Source of the DNA: Hymenochaete sp. R1
Lineage: Eukaryota > Basidiomycota > Agaricomycetes > Hymenochaetales > Hymenochaetaceae
DNA length: 64,000 nt
Assembly: GCA_019400425.1 (NCBI GenBank)
Contig: JAFREE010000094.1
Location: forward strand, 1-64,000
Direction: 5' to 3'
Below are positions 32,058 to 43,248 of the stretch, one piece after another; the first letter of the stretch is position 1; each line of letters begins with the position of its first letter. Both the position numbers and the translations under genes were made by a program. Below the pieces are notes generated by a model. That model had not been told where the DNA came from. It worked only from the letters and a program-made list of their open reading frames with translations, and ran no database searches.

Positions 32058-33304
32058 CGTGAGTCAAGTCGATGCTAGCTAGCGTCGGAAAGGTGGAGAG
32101 TGGATGCCAGATCCTTGGAAAGGAACTCTGAGAGGTCACAGTGCTATTTAAGCTGAACGATCAGACATTAATGAATGGAGAAGGCCAAAGGCAGTTTTCG
32201 CGGAGAAACATGGGCACGATGCAGAGCATGCGTCCTAAAGGCAACGAGGTGACAAAAATGTGTGGATACATGTGTCAAAATCATCAGAGAAGTCAAAGAG
32301 AAGAGACCGAAAATCATCACGTACCAGCGCCAGCTCATCGACTCCGCACCGAAGGGATTGTCAAATGGCCTTCCAATCAATTGCGCCTGCCTCTACTACC
32401 GAGATGCTCAGAAAAAGTCGGAGATTGAGCTTGAGAAGCATCATCGTGCGCTGTGCTCATGCATTAGCGGACTTAGCATATTCTGGTTGTGGAGGTCTTC
32501 CCGGCAGTGCTGCAAAGTTTTAAGATTTGAAGACCCCTGTGGTTGCGATGGCGGTCAGCGTGCCACGTAGTGAGACGGTGACAACTTACTGCGAGAGCCA
32601 CAGAAGCTGGGTAGCCCCGTGGACATTTGCATCGATGGACCCTATTTGTTACCTTCTTTGCTGGAACAGCTTGTCCAGCTGAAGTTTCGGGTTTCGTCAT
32701 GTTGCCTAGATATGAGACATGTTTCTTTATGCAGCCGATGTCTGACTTTTGGTAGGTACAGCCTTTCGTTCTTTACTATGCTCGTTGAATATGAGCTAGC
32801 CTTCAATTCTCTGACAATACGCATTTTAGAAGGAGGGCAAGTCGGATAACGTAGTAAGTTGATGTCCAGTGTCTGATACCAAATTCGAGCCGGTGAGCGG
32901 TGAGCACTCTCAAGAATCCACGGCATTGATCGACACTGGCTCGCCGGGTTAGCCCGATAAAGCCAGCCCGGATCCGGTACATGAATACTGATGCTCTCTG
33001 AGACTGAGGACCTCAATTGTCGTCTTTCAACCATACTATGCTATATGTGAGGGGAACTCACCCTCCATGTTATACACTCGCCTTGCCTTAAGAATCTCTG
33101 GTAGTCCAAATTTCCCACGGCTGCAGTCGAGGCTATCAAGTTGCGTTATAGAAATAGAACATATTTACCCCCAAACCCCTATACATAAGTACTTTTACAT
33201 GGAAACTGCTGCCTATTTTCGGCCCGGAACGCTCTAACTTCTAAGTCGTGATAATAAATCAGGTTGTCGGCAGGATTCAAATAGCTACTGGTATCGTAAG
33301 TAGC
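32058..33304. other. Intergenic region
   Basis: About 1.25 kb. A TATA-like TTAAATAG (minus strand, near 32143-32150) may serve the lyase gene. Overlapping short frames at 32141-32570 on the plus strand have no recognisable product. Nothing else supported. Confidence 0.45.
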
Positions 33305-36034
33305 TTATGTAAGTGCAAACCTGCGACGCAAAACTCTTCCCTTAGTCTGAACAAAAGGAACTACCAATACAAACAACCCCATGACGATACTAATGGATAA
33401 TCGTGTTAATACACGCCGGATTTTATATCTCGATAACGTGAAACTTACGCTGCTTCTACGCCAAAAACCTGCAAAGCACCATGCTCCATGGCCCAAGGGA
33501 TTTGGAAGTACGCCACCGCAAAACCACCCAAGGTGCGAGCCAGGTTGATCAAAGCAGAAACTTCCCCCTATATTGAAGTATCATTCAAGTCACCCGTTAC
33601 ACAGAGCATGGAGAGATAAAAGGGTTCGCACCCTATGACGAGGGAAGCAATCGTTACAATACGCATCTGCGCGAATCAGTGTCAAAAAAAAGTTATGTAT
33701 AAGGAGTATGCACTCACAGACTGCGACAGTGGCGACCATGATGGCAACATTTGCTAGGCCCCAGCCCATTACCAAAGCGCCGACGGAAAGTTGGTATTGG
33801 AAAGCGGCGCCCAGAACAATAAATCCACACAAATACAGAGGAATGGCAATATATACTGCCCTGGATAAAGGTCAGCATGGTATTAGCCTTCGCAGTAGAA
33901 GAGGCGCACCAGAGGCGAGTCTCGGCTTCGAAGATGCCGTTGTTCCTCTTGATGCCTTGGTTCATGATCCATTCATTGGCATAGCGCCCGACCAGCTCTC
34001 CTACGAAGACGGCAACCTAATGCAAGGGACGATTGAGATGCAAATCTACCAAAGATCGCCCGTGTGGGAGCTTACAATTGGCGTCCCGTACGAACCAGCC
34101 ACACCAAATTGTCCAAAGCCGTAGCCTTCTGGGGGTGGTAGTTGAAGAAAGACTACATTAGTAACCTAACAAGGGCAAGCATCATTTGATTTTTTAACTA
34201 TCAGTCGACCAAAGCCTGTTCAAGCTCACATTTATGCCTATTCCAAACCCAAACAACATTGCCTCAAAAACAAGAATGAGAATGAGGTGGGGCCGCCAAA
34301 CGATTTCGAGAGGTGCAACGATAGCCTCCTTCCAGGATCGACGATACTTGCGCATCCGAGCTCCAGTAATACCGATAAGAGTCTCAATTCGGTATCGGAG
34401 CCTGGAGGTCGGTCTCGTGGGTTGAGCCTTGAGATGCCTATCATACAGCCTACATTGAGATGAAGGCGTCCAAACCCAAGGTAAGGAATGTCACCCTTAT
34501 GAAATAGAATAGAAATTCTCACGTTTCTTCCATAAACAGAGCGATTAGGCATATGACTATAAAACCGTAGATCGTCGCAATTCCGTACGCCCATCGCCAA
34601 CTATATGACACACTGGTCAGACTTGTGCTTTCTTGATATAAAAGAGATTAAGGGACCTTACTTTGCTCGAGCGACAAGAAAGCCGAGAACGAATGGAGAT
34701 AAGAATGGAGAAACGATGAACCCCATGGTCCAAACGTTCAGCTTAAAAGGCACCAAATTAGTCTTGTACGGCAAGGAAGAAAACATAAGTATACGAACTT
34801 GCCGAGCTTGCACATGGAAGGGATACATGTCGGTAATCACAAATAAACCCTACGATGGCTACAGTTTGATTGAGCCTTGATTTTGCGTATTAATCACTGA
34901 CCGTGACTTGAGGGCACGTCCTGCACGATCTCGTCAGAAATGGCACATCTGGATGTTCAATAAACATACACACCCGAAGAATGCAGCAAGGCATCTAAAC
35001 GCTATACATAGTTTTAAATGAGGATGAGAATTTATAGCCACGACAAGATATCAATTAACATACCAGCGAATGTTTTCAAACTAGGAGCAAATGTGCATCC
35101 GGCTAGAAAGCCCGCCGCCAGTATTTGCGACCAGAACAGAACCGGCAGCCTGCCAAATCTATGCATTGCCATAACTGCAAACACTCCGCCCCACCCTCAA
35201 ATAAATAATGACAATAATTTGGTTAGCAGAAGTCGCCATGAGCAAGCTTGATGTTAGGCACTCACCTACGAGGAAAATACTCCAACTGAAAAAGGAATCC
35301 AATGCATCAGTCACATTAATCCCGTATGTTAGTAAGCCTTCCGTATCAAACGCTCATACTTTGAAGTCAGGTTGTTGATTTCCCCGGCTGTCGTGTTGAA
35401 CTGGTCCGCTAATGGGAAAAGGGCAGCGATACCTGGAAGGAAGCGTTCAATTTTGATGGAAGAACTCTTGCTTCGGCAGTATACACTTACCGACCGCAGA
35501 GTCAAAGTCCGGAACGATAGCGGCCAGAGTGCAGATTATAAGATGGACTAGCTTCTTATTATCGGACCACTTGAGATGAGTGACTCAGTTTGGCATCGAA
35601 AAAAAAAAGAAATTTAGTAAACGTACGTTCTGTGGATCGTTTTCGTCATCTGCGGGTTGTGGCCAGAGTACTTTCGAGCCATCCCTTTCGATTCGAGTTC
35701 GTTAGTAAAAAACAAAAGCAAGGCGTACGCAGATATACGTCTGACGTACCGAGATAATTTCAGTTGGTTGGCAACGGTCTCTCCAAACACGATCTTTGCT
35801 TCGCTGTGTGGTCATCGGACGTCAGAAGCATCAGCCCCAGTCTGCGAAGGCATACGCGAGTCAGGCCAGGACTAACTGTGGGTCGACGACAAGGCTACCG
35901 GCGTTCTCCTCGCAGTAACGGTCGAAATCGATGCTCGAGTTTCCAGTGCTACCGATAGAACGAGCTTCGACGTCAGTTACATCGACCTTTTCACTCGGAG
36001 AGACCTCTTTCTCTGCGCTGCTGCTGCGTTCCAT
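33305..36034 (-). CDS. MFS general substrate transporter
   Basis: Proton-coupled major facilitator of the drug/small-molecule type (12 helices expected) in the plasma membrane; substrate unknown. It is split by roughly ten introns. ATG 36034 (MERSSSAEKEVSPSEK) begins an acidic cytosolic N-terminus, then KIVFGETVANQLKLSR, DGSKVLWPQPADDENDPQ and WSDNKKLVHLIICTLAAIVP. The body includes IAALFPLADQFN, WSIFLVGWGGVFAVMAMHRF, MGFIVSPFLSPFVLGFLVAR and WRWAYGIATIYGFIVICLIA. The central loop is basic, with RPTSRLRYRIETLIG. The C-terminal half has CGFIVLGAAFQYQLSVGALV, a typical fungal block YAYCNDCFPRH, and IVMGLFVLVVPFVQTKGRV, ending TAA at 33305-33307. Exon borders were not all resolved. Confidence 0.85.
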
Positions 36035-36098
36035 GGCAGTGAAGATAGGTGGACCGTGAGCGTGAAGACGAACAGAAATTTCCGAGTACGAACTGGTA

Positions 36099-36106
36099 CT
36101 TATATA
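36099..36106 (-). promoter_or_regulatory. TATA box of MFS transporter gene
   Basis: Minus-strand TATATAAG lies 65 nt upstream of the MFS ATG at 36034. Confidence 0.55.
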
Positions 36107-36755
36107 GCCCCTCTGAATAGAAGCTGAAACGGCCTGCCGCTCGACAGCTTTTCTAATCATTCTCATCAGCGCCCCCTTGATGAAAGGCAACGCTCGGCGT
36201 CCTACTCACGTCGTCGTTGACAACTCCAGATTCGACATTGCCTGATAAAGATGCGAAGCTGCAATGCAAGCAGATAAGAAGTAATGGCATTGAAATTGAT
36301 AATGAAACTGACCTTGGCATGCTACGGGCGTTGTAATTGATGGCTGAAGGGTAAAGAAGACGATATCACTAGTGAAATAACCTTTTTTTAAGGCTTTCAT
36401 CTGTAGGCGCGCCAGAGCTTTTCCAAATATGAATTAAGCATTTGCAAATGATGTTGAATAAGTTATATGAAAACGCAGATAATATGCGTAAGCCGACGAC
36501 CACGCAGTCTAACACTCCCTTGATCCGACCTACGGTAATACCCTGATGCTCACCATGTCTGGGACTTTTCGAAGGTTTGATGGGAACGATTACTGGTGTG
36601 AAATTGCTTGCAACTGTTCACGCGTCAGTGAGCAAGCCCAATGGCAAAAGAGAAAGGACTTTAGCGATTCTCTACGACTCGAGTCATGAGAGAGACAAGC
36701 AATGGTTACTCATTCAGCACCAATACATACACCACCCACACCTGGACATATGAGT
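36107..36755. other. Intergenic region
   Basis: About 650 bp beyond the MFS TATA box, up to the 3' end of NUO51. Short frames only; no gene supported. Confidence 0.5.
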
Positions 36756-38423
36756 CTACTGCTGTTGTTGCTGCTGCACCTGCTCCGGCTCCAATAAGTT
36801 TGCCCCCAAGTTATCTGGCAACGCCAACGTCCGATCTTCCACCTCACCCACCACCCGTCCACCAAACATAGCCGGCCCGTTCTCCCTCCTGAACCTCTCG
36901 ATTCGCTCCTCAACCTGCGGCCTGAAATGTCTCATCAGTCCCTGGATAGGCCACGCAGCCGCGTCGCCGAGGGCGCAGATGGTACGTCCTTCGATTTGCT
37001 TAGAGATTTCGAGAAGCATGTCGATCTCGCGCGAATGGGCGTTACCGACGACAAGGCGGTCCATCATCTTCATCATCCAAGTAGTACCTTCGCGACAGGG
37101 CGTGCATTGACCGCAAGATTCGTGTTTGTAGAACTATGCAAGAAGTTGAAAGAAGTGAAAGCGAAAACAGAAGAAATGAGATCGTACGTGAGCGAAGCGG
37201 GCAATGGCGGAGACAATATCGGTTGACTTGTCCATGACGATGACCGCACCCGTACCCAGACCTGACTGCGCGTCCTTCAGCGAGTCAAAATCCATCAACA
37301 CCTCCTCACACTTGTTTTTCGGCAACACGGGCACAGAACTTCCACCTGGAACAATACCTAGCAGGTTATCCCACCCACCACGCACACCACCACAATGTTT
37401 CTCGACGAGGTCCTTGAGTGGAATACTCATCTCCTCCTCGACAACACACGGGTTATTCACATGGCCCGAGATACAGAACAATTTCGTACCCTGGTTGCGT
37501 TCGCGCCCAAAGCCCGCAAACCAGCTCGAGCCACGCCGACAAATTGTCGGTGCAACCGACACAGTCTCGACGTTCGCGACAGTCGTCGGACAGCCGAACA
37601 GTCCAACGTCGGCGGGGAAGGGCGGTTTAAGACGAGGTTTCCCTTGCTTTCCCTCCAAACTCTCAATGAGCGCCGTCTCTTCTCCACACACGTACGCACC
37701 AGCCCCACGGTGAACGTATACATCGAAATCGTACCCGGACCCACACGCGTTCTTACCGATGAGACCAGCCTTGTACGCCTCGTCGATGGCTTGCTGGAGG
37801 TGTCGCGCCTCGAGGAAAAACTCACCGCGGATGTAGATGTACGCAGCGTTGGCATTCATGGCACGTCCAGCGACGAGACAGCCTTCAACGAGTTTGTGCG
37901 GGTCTCCACGGAGAATTTCACGGTCTTTGCAGGTGCCCGGTTCACCTTCGTCGGCATTAACGACGAGGTAGCGTGGACGAGGGTCTTTCTCCCACCCAGG
38001 CTTATTCATGAACGACCATTTGAGACCAGAAGGAAAGCCTGCACCTCCTCGACCGCGAAGACCTGAGTCTTTTATGGTCTGGATAATCCATGAGTCGCCC
38101 TTGAGGATGATGTCTTTTGTACGGTGCCAGTCACCACGAGACTATATATCGCGGCAGTTAATGTTGAAGTCGTACGATAAAAATTGAAGAGCAACGCACC
38201 TGAGCACCTTTGATGCCATGGTCATGTCTGCAGTAAGCATTTGTGAATATCCGGTCCTGGTCCTTCAACCCGCCATATCTTCGAACCGGAGGATCCGCGA
38301 CAGTTGCAAACGACCGAACCGTCCTCGACGGTAATGGTCGAGCAGCGGCTGTAGAAAGCAAGAGTTAGCTTTAAAAATATTCAGTCTGTCGACGATGATA
38401 CCTGAGCGAGCTCTCGAGAGCAT
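36756..38423 (-). CDS. NUO51: NADH:ubiquinone oxidoreductase 51-kDa subunit (complex I, NDUFV1)
   Basis: FMN- and NADH-binding subunit of mitochondrial complex I, carrying iron-sulfur cluster N3; it accepts electrons from NADH in the matrix arm. The 22-nt exon 1 (38423-38402, MLSRARSA) joins to [18 protein letters not shown], giving a mitochondrial presequence. Motifs seen are [17 protein letters not shown] (FMN/NADH glycine-rich region), [57 protein letters not shown] and the cluster-binding [16 protein letters not shown]. The C-terminus has [20 protein letters not shown] and an unusual short poly-Gln end (EQVQQQQQQ). TAG is at 36756-36758. At least four introns, all with family-consistent joins. 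Confidence 0.96.
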
Positions 38424-38514
38424 GATGGTGGAAGGAAAGAAAAGAGCGTCGAGGCTGTTGACGATGAGTGGAGAGTTTGTCCTGTCCTGCTCATCCCGAA
38501 ACTCCTTCTTCCTT

Positions 38515-38519
38515 ATTGG
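38515..38519 (-). promoter_or_regulatory. CCAAT box upstream of NUO51, proximal
   Basis: CCAAT on the NUO51 coding strand, about 92 nt before its ATG. A second copy lies at 38540-38544. CCAAT boxes bound by the HAP complex are a known feature of fungal respiratory gene promoters; binding here is inferred. Confidence 0.45.
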
Positions 38520-38539
38520 CTTATGAGAAATTTACTTTA

Positions 38540-38544
38540 ATTGG
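38540..38544 (-). promoter_or_regulatory. CCAAT box upstream of NUO51, distal
   Basis: Second CCAAT on the NUO51 coding strand, 25 bp from the proximal one (start to start). The close pair makes chance less likely. Confidence 0.45.
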
Positions 38545-38588
38545 TAAACTTTACCCACGACTACTTCCCTTTTTTAGATTTATAAGTT

Positions 38589-38602
38589 GGGGTTAGGGTT
38601 AA
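38589..38602 (+). repeat. Telomere-like motif GGGGTTAGGGTTAA
   Basis: Nearly two units of TTAGGG, the usual fungal telomere repeat, sit in the shared upstream region of NUO51 and the DUF202 gene. It is too short to be a telomere; it could be a telobox-type regulatory site or chance. Confidence 0.4.
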
Positions 38603-39053
38603 TGTCGCCATCTGTCGAGCACTTCACAAGCCTTCAGTTTGCCTTTGACTTCAATCATCCATGTCAAAGCATCCTTAGCGCTCAATAGACGCTCATCTCA
38701 TTCTCCCTCGTCACTTTCTCTCGCCGTTTCTTTCTTCAATCCTCCCTAAAACTCTCAATTTCTTGAAGAACTCTTCAAACAAAAACACATGCCTAATAAG
38801 GACATGTCTCGCCTCGTGTCCAATAGAATAAAAAAGAAAGGGAAAAATTTGAATGAAAGATCTAGAGCGACTTCAGCGGAAAAATCGGACCGTCGACCCT
38901 TGACTTCTCCGACTACTCCCAGCCCCCACCCCAGGCTTCGTACATGTAAACTTCTTATGAGGCTCGTTTGAACGTTGCCGCCTCGAGTTCCTTCTCACGT
39001 CGCTCTGCCCAGTTGGCTCGTCTCTTCTCTGCTTTCGGCTTTGTTTCGTAGAC

Positions 39054-39855
39054 ATGGTCTCAAATGCTCATGGCCATGTCGAAGAAGTCTCTGCCCTCCC
39101 CCATTTCTCTTCGAAACCCGGTTCTCGCGATAAGCCATACACAGAGCCTATCGACGTTACTTGTACGCCCTCCAGATCCCCAGAACGCATCACCACCAGC
39201 ACCAACAACTCTTCCTCAAGCGCCTCCGCCACCAAGCACGAGCCTTTCTCCATGAATGTCTGGAGATGGGTCGTACGGAACTTGCGTGTCTCCCTCGAGC
39301 TCGAGAATAGCGGGAGTGTCGCACGCGATCACCTAGCCGTCGAACGTACCTTCCTCGCGTACGTCCGCACGTCGCTCGGGTGTGCCGCAGCTGGTGTCGG
39401 TGAGTCTGAATAGTCTCTTACAGAAATATTTTCTTGATCACTCATACGCCTGCGTTATGCGCGAATACTGCGATGTTTGGGGTCGGGGTATTATTCGGAT
39501 AGCGTTGGTCCAGCTCATTGCAATGTCTACCTCTCCTTTACCCCGCAAACTCAAACTCTTCGGCCAGATTGTCGGTGCCCTCATCGAGTCTCTGGGCCTA
39601 TGCATCCTCATCATCGGTGCGCATCGTGTCCCTGTTTCTTCCGATTCCTCTGACACATGCCCTGCACTGTCCATTCTGCTCTTGTTATTACAACATCAAC
39701 GCCAAAAAGCCATCCAACGCTACTTCACGACCCAACGAGCCCTCCTCGCGGGGATGTACGAACCCGCGGGTCCAAGCGTGGGCATCATTGCTTCCGCCGT
39801 CGCAATACTCGTCTTTCTGGTCTTCGGACTCATGGTGGGCGTTGCTGTGAGCTGA
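39054..39855 (+). CDS. DUF202 (YidH-like) small membrane protein
   Basis: Fungal membrane protein with a DUF202 domain, the module also present in vacuolar transporter chaperone proteins; its exact role is unknown. ATG 39054. The disordered, Ser/Thr-rich N-terminus (about 70 residues) is followed by LELENSGSVARDHLAVERTF then LAYVRTSLGCAAAGV, the DUF202 signature. After an intron (near 39400-39502) come ALVQLIAMSTSPLPRKLKLF and a membrane helix, GALIESLGLCILIIG. A second intron near 39618-39710 is likely, joining to AIQRYFTTQRALLAGMYEPA; this intron keeps the frame open, so read-through would only lengthen the loop. The last helix is VGIIASAVAILVFLVFGLMV. TGA is at 39853-39855. Confidence 0.85.
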
Positions 39856-41147
39856 ACCTGCTGAACATCCGGTTATCACGCTGTTTCGTTCATGGAGAAG
39901 TTCAAGTCCAACTTCTTGTATATATGGAGGTGGAAAGAAGACATGGGAGAGAGTCGACGTTTGATGGTAATTGCTGACCCGCCAGTTTCTTCGATGTGGT
40001 AAATTGGACGTGGGGTGAGGAACGGGTAGATTTAGAAGTAGGGGCGCGGAAATGCTAGATTTCATAACATCATTATCCTAGCTTCTTTTTCTTTCCTCCC
40101 GCTCAAAAACACTTACAAAGACATAGAGACTAAAATAGCCATTCTCGACATCGACATCGATCGCAACTTGCGCCACCACCTTTCTTCGCCCATTCGGTGT
40201 TCTCAGATGCACTGGCCCTCTGTCATTCATACTTCCTCCCAACCCGGTCCTACTAATGCTGGCGTCGGAATATCGATATCACCATATTCATCTTTCGAAG
40301 AGTATTTATATACTGCTTTGGGCTGTCTTGTTTCTTTCTTCACCTTTCTGCTTCAATAAAGTGTAGTCAACCGACCAGCCGTCCTCTCTCACTTGGGCTC
40401 GAGACTCTCACTTCTCATTAAATGCTAGATACTATAGTAGCCCAATAAAGCTCACCTAGCCCTCTGAAAGGCTGCCGACTCCTCACACCCAACATAGATC
40501 CAAACAAAATGTGTCAATGATATTTGAAGCTTTAAAAACTCGAGCCAGGGACATGACGCACAACCCGTTCTAAGATTAAAACATTATATTTCTGTCATTT
40601 TCTCACGGAATCATACCGGCATTGAACCCCCGCCCAGATCTACCACTTCAACAATAGGTCTAGCAAAACTCGCGTTCAAAAGGCTGTTGCGTGCATCGCC
40701 CAGTGTCACTTAGTGAGGGAACAGAGGAACCAATAATATCACGAAGCTACGCCAGGTCATAGGGCACCCTCACATGCCCGCGAATACTTGCCGCTCAACG
40801 TTTGCCTGAGAAAGTTACTAGGGGAATGATATAAAGAGGCGAAGACGGAAGGGGCATGAAAATAGACTTTAGACGTAGAGAAAACTAAAGAAAAAAAAAC
40901 AGGGCAGGGGTCGTAAAATAGACACAAACGAAATACTCAGAGAAGAAAAGGGACAGAAAAAATGGGTAAGACGAGAGAAGACAGGGAAGGAGGGGCGGAC
41001 GGGCGGGCAAACCAACAGAGGCGTATCTTGGTGGATGTGGATGGAAAGAAGTACAGAAAGAGATGGTGATGTCGACGTGGATGAAAGAATCGGAAGAAAG
41101 GAATAAAACGTTTCGTACTCTCGTTCGTTTCGTTTCGTTCGGAAAAT
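39856..41147. other. Convergent intergenic region
   Basis: About 1.3 kb between the 3' ends of the DUF202 gene and CDC42. It includes purine-rich stretches likely to be CDC42 3' UTR (about 40850-41147). No gene recognised. Confidence 0.5.
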
Positions 41148-42104
<957 letters not shown>

Positions 42105-43248
42105 ATTGGGCGGGAGTGTTCCACCAGAGGGGCTCTACGTTGGATGCAAGTTGAGAGAATGCGATTAAAAATTCTGGAAAAAATAATAATAATGGTTAGC
42201 TACATCTGAGATGGTGCAAGCAGTAGTGAAACGACGGAGATAGAACAGGTTATAGAGGTCAATACGCCAATAAAATGCCTGGAGGAAGTCTACACCGTGC
42301 ACTGTGTCGCCTAAGCTTATCGCGTTGCGCACAGGTACGCGGTCATTCTTTCTCTCTTCATCCGAATGTCAAACAAGGACTTCAACCTAACACCAGCAAC
42401 AACATTCTAACCGTTGACGAAGTTCACTGCCCCTGTGATGCCATGCGCAGGGATGCAAAAGGGCACCATGGAAGAAAAGGGTCGCTGAAGATGCGTGTTG
42501 TTCTGGACGGTTGAAGCGAAGGTACCGGGGAACACGAAATGCAAGAAGGCGACGACGATGACCGAGAAGCTCACCTTTTGTCGATAGATGAATTAGGAGG
42601 CAGTGGTCGACACAACAATGAGCAGCACGAGTTGTGGACGACGGCGACGACGGCAACGAAGAGGGAAGATTGGCGAGGAGCGAGGAAGAGATGAGAGCAG
42701 AGGAGTGGGTTGGACGACGACGACAGGCACCGACTCGACTAGCTGATGTGAACTCGCGACGACCAACATCACACCAAAGTAACATTTGGCCCGGCCCTAA
42801 TATTGTCACAGTGTAGTCACACATCACGTGAATTGTGTGACATCACATTTTTCAATACTTTCTTTTCTTATTTTTTTCTCTCTTTTCCTTCCTCCATCGT
42901 CTGGGCCTATTTTTAATCTGTACAATTGATGTTTTCCTATATTTTTTCTCGTAAAACTTGAAAGCACAAAATGATGTATACTTTGCTCATAGGCAAACGT
43001 AAAGACTACTGACATGCTAACTTTGCGCTTTTCTCACAGGTCATCCATTCATACCACATCATACGCCCTTTGTACGTCCTCCCTCTTCATTTCTTTCTAC
43101 TTTCATCTCCTACCCTAGTCACTCCTTTAGGTGAGTACTCATTTCAGCCAGTAAATGAACCCAATGGCTTACAAACTATACCCAGAATCACTCAGCTGAA
43201 GCACCAGCACCCTTCCGTTCTTTTAATCCGGTCAGAGACCACTCTTGC
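42105..43248. other. Divergent intergenic region between CDC42 and F-box gene
   Basis: About 1.1 kb, with CT-rich runs (42860-42930) on the F-box side. Short frames on both strands are not supported as genes. It probably holds the two promoters and 5' UTRs. Confidence 0.5.

Noticed and set aside
38589..38602. Telomere end or interstitial telomere array
   Set aside because: Under two repeat units, inside an ordinary promoter; kept only as a short motif.
40600..40700. GGGGGTTCAATGCC-like minus-strand string considered as tRNA
   Set aside because: No D-arm or paired acceptor stem; cannot be folded by eye as a tRNA.
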